Part shown: positions 7,106 to 12,753 of the stretch, piece by piece
Numbering within the stretch: position 1 is the stretch's first letter
How the letters are laid out: every line of letters starts with the position of its first letter
Origin: Bacteroidia bacterium
GTDB lineage: Bacteria > Bacteroidota > Bacteroidia > Bacteroidales > BM523
Length of the DNA stretch: 12,753 bases
Reading direction: 5' to 3'
NCBI GenBank assembly: GCA_016209245.1
Contig: JACQWN010000324.1
Span: 1-12,753, forward strand
Position numbers and translations under genes: made by a program
The notes under the pieces: generated by a model
Database searches by the model: none
Seen by the model: only the letters and a program-made list of their open reading frames with translations
What the model was told of the DNA's origin: nothing

Positions 7106-7734
7106 TTAATGATTTACCTTTTCTTCAAAATATTCATAAGCATCAATAATATCGAGATAAACACCATCAAAACCCTTAGAAATAATTTTGTCGAGATACG
7201 AGTTGCTGCTTCCATAAATAATATTCTTCCATTCTTTATCCCAGTATCTTACCTTAAAATTTCCTGACCAGTTCTTGTTTTGGGGTTCCATCCAATTTGG
7301 CGCTTTACCGGTAAGAGAACCGCCATTGTCAAACAAATTCGGTCTTGTACATTCTTTTTTAAAATAATAACGATAGTCCTCGGCTTCTCCTATGCTCATA
7401 TAACAAATTACATATCCGCCATTGCTGTTGTTCAATCCCTGTTTAATTTTTGTTATTTCATCAATTGTCCATTCATCCGAACCGTCATCATCATATCCAT
7501 AAGATAAACCTTCTATACCAACTGCATCTACATTGACAAGATAACCGATTTCCTGCGCCAACGCTTCGCCGTTCTGCAGGACAATAATAAAACCACTTTG
7601 TTTGGATTTTGCATATAAAGATATTTCGCCTACAAACTTTACCATCTCTGCACAGAAATTAATTCCCTCAAAGTCGGATTTTTCGCATGAAGAAATAAAA
7701 AGTAATAATATAATAAAAAAATAGTTCGTTTCAT
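7106..7734 (-). CDS. TM1410/GH114-like lipoprotein with rearranged barrel order; needs a -1 frameshift
   Basis: The intact frame is 7106-7645. The same frame stays open upstream and encodes a lipoprotein signal, but the only ATG (7732-7734) is in the neighbouring frame. Reading one base twice at a T7 run gives a 209-residue protein: MKRTIFFIILLLFISSC with lipobox Cys17, then the barrel. Signatures of the MJ1477/TM1410 (GH114-like) family are IGEAEDYR (115-122), NWSGNF..VRYWD and GFDGVYLD (Asp195). However, the segment MVKFVGEIS...FIIVLQNGE...VDAVGIEG (31-76, Glu75), which matches the C-terminal half of the paralog at 8301-9197, lies before them, and the protein ends at DAYEYFEEKVNH. The counterparts of paralog strands 1, 2 and 8 are not recognisable. 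GH114 enzymes cleave alpha-1,4-linked galactosamine polymers using an Asp and a Glu; both equivalents are present but in reversed order. It could be an active permuted barrel or a pseudogene from a broken tandem duplication. Function is therefore uncertain. Confidence 0.72.
7714..7720 (-). other. In-phase T TTT TTA heptamer (candidate -1 slippage site)
   Basis: On the minus strand the start frame reads ATG AAA CGA ACT ATT TTT TTA, which contains the slippery heptamer T TTT TTA in the right phase (X XXY YYZ). A -1 shift here joins the ATG to the lipoprotein signal and the downstream barrel frame. Without it, translation ends after 31 residues. A one-base indel in the T7 run (7715-7721), natural or from sequencing, explains the same facts. 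Confidence 0.4.
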
Positions 7735-7760
7735 TATTTGCAGGGTTAGGATTTGCATAG

Positions 7761-8171
7761 TCATTTCAAAAAATTATATCTTACACCCCAAAGAGTCCTT
7801 AAATAAACATCCTCATAAATTTCGGGTGCAATTTCCATTATAAAAGAAAAATTTCTGAAATTCTCAAATGGAGATACCTGTAAGCCCAAAGGAACTGTTA
7901 CTTTTTTAAATTCTTCTGCAACAGGAACAGCAATAGCACCAAGCCCTGCATAAATATTGAGAGCGTCAGTCTTTTTGATATTTATACAAACATCTATTTC
8001 CATTCGCATATTTGTAAGATACATATTGCTGTATGCTTTGAATTCACCGAAAAATCGTTTATTCACAGGGAATCCAATTCCCATTGCTTTTGTATTGTAT
8101 ATGCTCACGCCAATCTGGGCATAAGCAGTGATACAAAAAAAACAACTGCTGATAATCAATAATTTTTTCAT
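7761..8171 (-). CDS. Small secreted outer-membrane barrel-like protein
   Basis: 136 residues from the ATG at 8169-8171. The frame opens further upstream at a TTG (8205-8207), but the ATG is directly followed by a clean signal peptide (MKKLLIISS...AYAQ, residues 1-19). The upstream part also overlaps the out-of-frame tail of the preceding gene. The mature protein shows alternating beta-strand segments: IGVSIYNTKAMGIGFP (20-35), LNIYAGLGAIAVP (71-83), VTVPLGLQVSPF (91-102), FSFIMEIAPEI (109-119). It ends LRTLWGVRYNFLK, like the last strand of a small outer-membrane barrel. I cannot name a family. It lies between the two glycosidase-like lipoprotein genes with gaps of 20 and 26 bases, which suggests a joint role at the outer membrane (inference). 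Confidence 0.75.
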   Translation of the reverse strand: MKKLLIISSCFFCITAYAQIGVSIYNTKAMGIGFPVNKRFFGEFKAYSNMYLTNMRMEIDVCINIKKTDALNIYAGLGAIAVPVAEEFKKVTVPLGLQVSPFENFRNFSFIMEIAPEIYEDVYLRTLWGVRYNFLK

Positions 8172-8191
8172 TGTTAGAAAATTTTTAAAGA

Positions 8192-8305
8192 TTATGGAAA
8201 ATCCCAAGGTGGTATTTCTGTTATTCTTGAGAGTGAAACCCGTGTAACAATGGGTGTTAATCCATTTTTTCGGGCTTCATAATATACCAATTCTGCATTT
8301 TCAAT
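8192..8305 (-). pseudogene. Out-of-frame C-terminal tail of the TM1410/GH114-like gene
   Basis: After the early TGA at 8301-8303, the next frame reads IENAELVYYEARKNG, then LTPIVTRVSLSRI, TEIPPWDFP and a TAA at 8192-8194, giving 37 residues. This is a plausible last helix and ending of the barrel protein, comparable to the 'elvyyearknGltPivt' endings of TM1410-family members (recall). It starts within three bases of the stop in the main frame. The main gene therefore carries a net shift of one base, or a small deletion that removed part of the last strand after IPVFS. Confidence 0.7.
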
Positions 8306-9197
8306 CCGAAAACACAGGAATATTCATATCAAGATATTTCTTATACTGTTTCAGACGATTATCAGTAGAATATTCTCCTTCATATCTTTCCTGTTCACGT
8401 AAGTCGCCAGCAAGCGGGTCATCCCAGTCAGCATCTCCTGCCCCGTGAAACCATGTATCTTCTACAGCAAGGGCGTCTATAACAGAAGAATATTTGGCGG
8501 GGTCGTAATCAATGAGAAAAGGAGCATTTTGTGCAATAACCACAAAATCAGGATTAATACTTTTCCCAACATTACGCATTTCCCCGATAAATTCCAACAT
8601 TTCTTCTTCGCCTGTTACACTGTCTTCCTGGGCGGCTATCCGAACTTTATCGTCGTCATAAGCTTCAACCCAGTCAAGATATATGCCATCAAAACCTAAC
8701 TGACACAGTTGAACAATTCGGCCGTTCGGACCTAACCAGATATTTTTCCATAAAGTATCCCAGTAAGCAACGGGATAGTTACCGCTCCATCCGTCAGGGT
8801 CTATTGTTATAAGAAAATCAGGATAGCCCGGGCTTGTTGCTGTTGGCGCAATCCAATCATCCTGCCAGTAAGTTCGGTAGTCCTCTGCCTCGCCAATGTC
8901 TATATAAGCAATAAGGAGACGTTTTTTACCTGAAGGAGTGTAGCGTAAATCACTAATCATATCAGAAGTATTGTAAGGATATTCTGTAAAGTCGTCACCT
9001 GGTTCAAGCACAAGCATCTCATAGTCAGTTTCGGCAAGGGTTTCAATAGCATTGTTTTCATCAAGGTCTTGTATCTGATACATCCATATTTTTATTTTGC
9101 CAAGGGGCGTATTTATTTGTGGGATATTCTCTTTTTTGCATGAGTTAAACAGTATTAATAAAAAGAAAGAGAGGATAAGCCAATTGATATTTTTCAT
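8301..9197 (-). CDS. TM1410/GH114-like putative endo-polygalactosaminidase lipoprotein, C-terminus frameshifted
   Basis: 298 residues from the ATG at 9195-9197; a TTG at 9222-9224 is in frame but precedes the signal and overlaps the upstream gene. The signal ends LFNSC with acylated Cys20. The barrel is in the usual order: IKIWMYQIQ (35-43), YEMLVLEPG (59-67), LLIAYIDIGEAEDYR (94-108), WSGNYPVAYWD (137-147), GFDGIYLDW (168-176, Asp175), MLEFIGEM...FVVIAQN (200-224), IDALAVED (240-247, Glu246), IPVFSD (293-298). This matches the MJ1477/TM1410 family, related to GH114, whose members hydrolyse alpha-1,4-galactosaminoglycan; MJ1477 was once mislabelled as a cysteinyl-tRNA synthetase. The Asp and Glu expected for catalysis are present. 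The frame stops early and the last 37 residues lie in another frame, so the gene is either decaying or has a sequence error. It starts 14 bases after the previous gene's stop. Confidence 0.85.
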   Translation of the reverse strand: MKNINWLILSFFLLILFNSCKKENIPQINTPLGKIKIWMYQIQDLDENNAIETLAETDYEMLVLEPGDDFTEYPYNTSDMISDLRYTPSGKKRLLIAYIDIGEAEDYRTYWQDDWIAPTATSPGYPDFLITIDPDGWSGNYPVAYWDTLWKNIWLGPNGRIVQLCQLGFDGIYLDWVEAYDDDKVRIAAQEDSVTGEEEMLEFIGEMRNVGKSINPDFVVIAQNAPFLIDYDPAKYSSVIDALAVEDTWFHGAGDADWDDPLAGDLREQERYEGEYSTDNRLKQYKKYLDMNIPVFSD

Positions 9198-9211
9198 TAC
9201 AATTTTATAAA

Positions 9212-9760
9212 CTAAAAATTCCAAAAATTCATGGCATTATCGTATGCTATCGCTTTTGCCGCTGATGGCTGTAATATTGCCAGTTTTTCCTGAACATAAT
9301 CCATATCAGTAGTATATACATTCCATTGAATCGGGAAAACTCTGTCAAATGCATGATACAGCAGCATTTCAGAAATCGCCTTGTATTTTCCGTTTGAAAC
9401 CTGTTGGGAAAGATTGTTTATAAAACCGGTATCACTTGTTTCCATTTCTGTTAACTTTAAGGCAACAGCAGCCGTAATTTTATTTGGATTTGGATTTGCA
9501 TTTGCAAATTCGGCAATATCGTCCGAATACTGCATAAGAACTCTTGCACTTAAAACTGAACGGGCTACATTATTAGAATTCATATTTGTGAGAATACTTT
9601 GCAAATCAACATTTGCTCCTTGCTCCGGATAGGGAGGTTGACTATGAACATCAATACATGTAATTGGTTCCGGTTCTGTTTGATTATTATCGTTGGAATT
9701 GTCTTTTTTACAAGACCAGATAAAAGCTATAACAATAAAAAATAATAGTTTTGTTTTCAT
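9212..9760 (-). CDS. Lipoprotein of unknown function
   Basis: 182 residues, ATG start at 9758-9760 with a strong ribosome site upstream. The signal MKTKLLFFIVIAFIWSCKKD has acylated Cys17, followed by a low-complexity linker rich in N, D, E, P and T (about 18-33). The mature part appears mostly helical (LQSILTNMNSNNVARSVL, ITAAVALKLTEME, YKAISEMLLYHAFDRVF, YVQEKLAILQPSAAKAIAYD). I do not recognise a family and see no catalytic motif. It heads the six-gene block containing two glycosidase-like lipoproteins and a propeller lipoprotein. A substrate- or partner-binding role on the outer membrane is plausible but only inferred from context. Confidence 0.8.
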   Translation of the reverse strand: MKTKLLFFIVIAFIWSCKKDNSNDNNQTEPEPITCIDVHSQPPYPEQGANVDLQSILTNMNSNNVARSVLSARVLMQYSDDIAEFANANPNPNKITAAVALKLTEMETSDTGFINNLSQQVSNGKYKAISEMLLYHAFDRVFPIQWNVYTTDMDYVQEKLAILQPSAAKAIAYDNAMNFWNF

Positions 9761-9769
9761 TTTTTTATT

Positions 9770-9776
9770 CCTCCTT
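9770..9776 (-). promoter_or_regulatory. Strong Shine-Dalgarno AAGGAGG
   Basis: AAGGAGG lies nine bases upstream of the ATG at 9760. Other starts in this window have only weak A-rich leaders, as is usual in Bacteroidota. It fixes the start of the unknown lipoprotein gene and suggests efficient initiation at the head of the six-gene block. Confidence 0.7.
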
Positions 9777-9824
9777 AATTTTAGTTTATAATTTTATTGT
9801 GTTTTCATACCAGATTGCATATAA

Positions 9825-12698
9825 CTATTTAACAACAATTTTTTTCACTTTAATATTAAATCCATCATTTATCATTAACAGATAAACTCCTTGTGCTAGT
9901 TTTGAGCAATCCAAATTGTAAGTATGTTTACCTTTATTTACATAAGCCAGATTGTTCAATTTAATTTCATTACCATGTATATCATATAAACTGATTTTTA
10001 CATTAGTTTGTTCTTTATCAAATACAATGAAGATTATATCACTTACCGGATTAGGGTAAACTTCAATGTCTGCATTATTAGTATTTAGGCATAAAACATC
10101 TGTTGTTAAAAATTCATCAGCACCTATATCAACACGACTGTTAATTATTCTTGGTTCATTGTCAAGATCTGTTTCGCCGATACCGGCGACAAAAGCAGGG
10201 TCGCCGGCATCAATTGCAAGTGAACCTGCGGTTATATGTAAATCAGGATTGGGCAGAGTATTATTAACAAATAAGGGATTAGCAAAAACTGAATTTGCGT
10301 CTTGTCCGGTAGCGCTTACATAACCGGAATAGCCAGTGTAGTTAGTCCCGTTCCATTTGACTTCAGCTACTGATGTTCCACCGAGACAATACCAAAGGTT
10401 GTAATCCAGAGTCAGTCCTGCAGGTGTTGTAAATAATGAAAATAATATGTTGTTCCCGTTAGAGTAAAAAATATTGTTTTTAATTGTGCAGTTTTCGGTA
10501 TAGGACATATACATTTCTCCGCCATTTTGCCCAGTGAATACAACATCATTATTAAAGCATGTATTATTAGTTAAGGTACAGTTTGTAACTTTTCCAGAAT
10601 TGCCTGGATAGTCGTAACCTCCAAATGCAATACCGGATGCATCATTATTGTAAATAAGATTATTTCTAACTGTTATATTTGAGGTAGAGCTGCCAATAAT
10701 TTCGCATCCAACTTCAATACCCCACTGACATTCGTGGACAATATTATTCTCAATAACAATATCTTTTCCCCCGTCAACATATATCCCTGCTGCAGTAGCA
10801 TAAGGCGATTTACAATTATAAGTCCTGTTCTTTTTGCAGATGCCGTTTCTGGTCTGGTCTAACGAAGGATTTGAACAAATACCATAATTTCCGGCCATAT
10901 CAATACCTATATTTGTAATATCATGGACATAATTGTTTGTAATTTCAAACTGTTCAACATTGCCGTCCAGTGTCAAAGCTTCACTAAAACCGGGACGGCA
11001 GTTGAATACTTCATTGCTGTCAATGATAATATTATTGCAGGATGCTGTTTCAAGGTCGCCAAGCACAACCAAAGGATTAGCATTAGTTGTATCCGAAACA
11101 GGGTCAGATGGACTGGAAGAAAAACAAATATTTGATATTTTGTTATTTCTGATTTCTATATGGTGTGAACCATTTTCAATAATTACGCCTGTGCCGTTAT
11201 TCAGTAAATTATTTTTTATATGTAATCCAATAATTTTTATATACTGCTGTCCGTAAATTTCAAATAAATTAAGAATACTATCTATTCCGCTACCATCAAT
11301 TATTACCTCTTCGCTCTGGTAATTTCTAAAAGTAATATAATTTCCCTGAGACCCTGAAACATTAACAGATACTTTTTCATTATACGTACCTTGTCTTATA
11401 TAGACTGTACTGCCGGGAGTAGCGTTGTCGCAGGCATACTGAACAGTACGCCAGGGGAATGAATATGTTCCAGAATTATTGTCATTGCCTGCTAATGAAA
11501 CAAAGTATGTATTTGTCGTGTCAGGGATAGTATCCTGAATAAATAAATCGCAACTTATCATTCCATCTTCAAATAAAGTAATAATTGCAGAATCCTGATT
11601 TGTGCAATTTGTAAAACATACTCTTCCATAATGCTGGGCAGTTATGAATAATCCGGATAAATCCATATTTTCAAAAAATATGTGGGATGTATCAGAAGCT
11701 AAAACCGACCCATTAAAATTGTCAGTAGGTAAGGTAACAGTAACATCAGTTAAGTGGATTTGTGCTGTTCCGTCGGTTTGCATAAGATTAAATTCACATT
11801 CAGTGGTATCGCCGGGATTTCCAATAATCAATACTGATTGATTATGCGCTTCGGATTCATTAACATGCAAATTCGTAAGTTCAACAGTATCTGTTCCATT
11901 AACATAAATATTCAGGTAAGGAATTTCGCAATCTGTATAATTAAATATAGGTCCTAATTCAGATAAAGAGCCGCTTGCAATATCTCCCTCAATAGTTAAA
12001 TCTGAAACAAACGCTGTCTGTAATAAATTACCCGGAGTATGTATAGAGAGGACAACCGCTTCACAGTTAGAAGCATTGAGTGTTGTTCCTGTGTATAAGT
12101 CAAACTGATAACCATCTATATAACTATTTACAATTTCAACTGTCCATTTATTTAATAATTCAATGGTATTTGTAACTGAGGAATCAGGCACCAGTCCGCT
12201 GACCGAATATGTACCCTGCGGGAAAAATAAAACTAAATAAGCTGATGCATTCTCAAGATAAATATAGGCGGAGTCGTGTGCCTGAACCTCGCCTATTTCT
12301 GAATTATACACATCGCAGGTTGAATTATTAAAGAAATCAAAACCTGCATGCATCAAACAATGGCTACTATTTTGAACAGTAACCTGTGGATTATACCCAT
12401 TTTCAGCTCTTACCTGGAAATCGGTTTGATATTCAGTGCCTTGAATTAACGTACTGTCTATATCAACTATTGAATTTCCCCAAATTTCAACATCAAATTC
12501 CTGGTCATAGGTACAGTTGATATTGATTGTGCATCCGTAAAATGTGATGTTTGCATTACGGATGATTAAACTTCCATCAATATCAAAAATAGTATCTTCG
12601 AAATTGTAGGTGCCATTTTCAAAAACGACATCCTGTGCTGATAAATTTATTCCTAATATCAGGAATAATCCGAAAATTGTAAATCTTAATTTTTTCAT
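9825..12698 (-). CDS. Secreted double right-handed beta-helix protein with T9SS sorting domain
   Basis: 957 residues, ATG start at 12696-12698. Residues 1-22 are a signal peptide ending NLSAQ. About 24-390 is a first beta-solenoid of short repeated strands (for example 'GSLIIRNANITFYGCTINI', 'TVEIVNSYIDGY'). About 396-770 is a second, pectate-lyase-like right-handed helix. It opens with the typical TYFVSLAGNDNNSGTYSFPW / RTVQYACDNATPGSTVYIRQGTY block and carries PbH1-style repeats ('IEIRNNKIS', 'FEITNNYVHD', 'IVIENNIVHE', 'ITVRNNLIYNN', 'CTIKNNIFYS'). Residues about 805-863 (NPLFVN...LHITAGSLAIDAGDP...VDIGADEF) match the choice-of-anchor Q type segment. Residues 878-957 are a T9SS type A sorting domain (VYPNPVSDIIF, LYDIHGNEI, LAQGVYLLM, end KKIVVK). 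It should be exported and placed on the cell surface. Such helices bind or cleave polysaccharides, but I see no defined catalytic site. The gene is 64 bases upstream of the six-gene block. Confidence 0.9.
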   Translation of the reverse strand: MKKLRFTIFGLFLILGINLSAQDVVFENGTYNFEDTIFDIDGSLIIRNANITFYGCTININCTYDQEFDVEIWGNSIVDIDSTLIQGTEYQTDFQVRAENGYNPQVTVQNSSHCLMHAGFDFFNNSTCDVYNSEIGEVQAHDSAYIYLENASAYLVLFFPQGTYSVSGLVPDSSVTNTIELLNKWTVEIVNSYIDGYQFDLYTGTTLNASNCEAVVLSIHTPGNLLQTAFVSDLTIEGDIASGSLSELGPIFNYTDCEIPYLNIYVNGTDTVELTNLHVNESEAHNQSVLIIGNPGDTTECEFNLMQTDGTAQIHLTDVTVTLPTDNFNGSVLASDTSHIFFENMDLSGLFITAQHYGRVCFTNCTNQDSAIITLFEDGMISCDLFIQDTIPDTTNTYFVSLAGNDNNSGTYSFPWRTVQYACDNATPGSTVYIRQGTYNEKVSVNVSGSQGNYITFRNYQSEEVIIDGSGIDSILNLFEIYGQQYIKIIGLHIKNNLLNNGTGVIIENGSHHIEIRNNKISNICFSSSPSDPVSDTTNANPLVVLGDLETASCNNIIIDSNEVFNCRPGFSEALTLDGNVEQFEITNNYVHDITNIGIDMAGNYGICSNPSLDQTRNGICKKNRTYNCKSPYATAAGIYVDGGKDIVIENNIVHECQWGIEVGCEIIGSSTSNITVRNNLIYNNDASGIAFGGYDYPGNSGKVTNCTLTNNTCFNNDVVFTGQNGGEMYMSYTENCTIKNNIFYSNGNNILFSLFTTPAGLTLDYNLWYCLGGTSVAEVKWNGTNYTGYSGYVSATGQDANSVFANPLFVNNTLPNPDLHITAGSLAIDAGDPAFVAGIGETDLDNEPRIINSRVDIGADEFLTTDVLCLNTNNADIEVYPNPVSDIIFIVFDKEQTNVKISLYDIHGNEIKLNNLAYVNKGKHTYNLDCSKLAQGVYLLMINDGFNIKVKKIVVK

Positions 12699-12753
12699 TT
12701 TAATATGGGTTTTAAATTAATACTAATTGAATTATTAAATAAATTGTAAACAT

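Noticed and set aside
8301..9197. Cysteinyl-tRNA synthetase annotation for the TM1410-like proteins
   Set aside because: That label comes from an old MJ1477 assignment; these are exported lipoproteins with a glycosidase-like barrel and no synthetase signature.
10933..11256. Plus-strand open frames inside the 957-residue gene and elsewhere
   Set aside because: They are antisense to clearly coding minus-strand genes with recognised domains and show no protein-family features.

Overview
The window looks like a chromosomal segment of a low-GC member of the Bacteroidota, probably Bacteroidales-like. The evidence is three C-terminal type IX secretion (T9SS) sorting domains, many lipoprotein signals of the 'SCKK' type, signal peptides ending in '..AQ/SQ', a DUF4369-TlpA type thioredoxin, and A/T-rich leaders with mostly weak Shine-Dalgarno sequences. 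Every gene I can support is on the minus strand, so the window reads from right (12753) to left (1). No rRNA, tRNA, CRISPR array or insertion sequence was seen, and no stretch over 300 bases lacks a gene.

Right to left. (i) 12698-9825: a 957-residue secreted double beta-solenoid protein with a choice-of-anchor Q-like segment and a T9SS sorting domain. (ii) 9760-5632: a tight block of six genes separated by only 12-26 bases. In transcription order they are an unknown lipoprotein, a TM1410/GH114-like glycosidase lipoprotein with a broken C-terminus, a small barrel-like outer-membrane candidate, a second TM1410/GH114-like lipoprotein, a TolB-like beta-propeller lipoprotein, and another small secreted or barrel-like protein. 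(iii) 5523-4933: a 5'-truncated remnant of a surface glycosidase-like protein that keeps its T9SS tail. (iv) 4899-2554: a 781-residue LVIVD-repeat propeller protein with a T9SS tail. (v) 2522-2382: a 141-base imperfect palindrome with perfect 12-base terminal inverted repeats. (vi) 2359-1331: a TlpA-like thiol-disulfide oxidoreductase. (vii) 1273-227: a secreted patatin-like lipase. (viii) 115-1: the first 38 codons of a PD-(D/E)XK (Rpn-like) nuclease/transposase-family protein, cut by the window edge.

The most interesting part is the six-gene block. Its two glycosidase-like lipoproteins share the 'IGEAEDYR' and 'GFDG[IV]YLD' signatures. In the second one (7734-7106) the barrel segments are in a different order: the C-terminal part (MxFxGE...QN...DAxxxE) comes before the GEAEDYR...GFDGVYLD part, and the protein then stops. 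This looks like a circular permutation or a rearranged tandem duplicate. Its lipoprotein signal peptide is joined to the rest only by a -1 frameshift at an in-phase T TTT TTA heptamer. The first paralog has a different frameshift near its C-terminus, and the missing 37-residue tail is readable in the next frame. The block may therefore be decaying, may contain homopolymer errors, or may use frameshifting in one gene.

Functionally the window is about the cell envelope: surface-anchored or secreted solenoid and propeller proteins, putative polysaccharide (galactosaminoglycan-type) hydrolases, a periplasmic redox protein and a lipase. A role of the six-gene block in handling an exopolysaccharide is my inference from family membership and gene order, not something the sequence proves.
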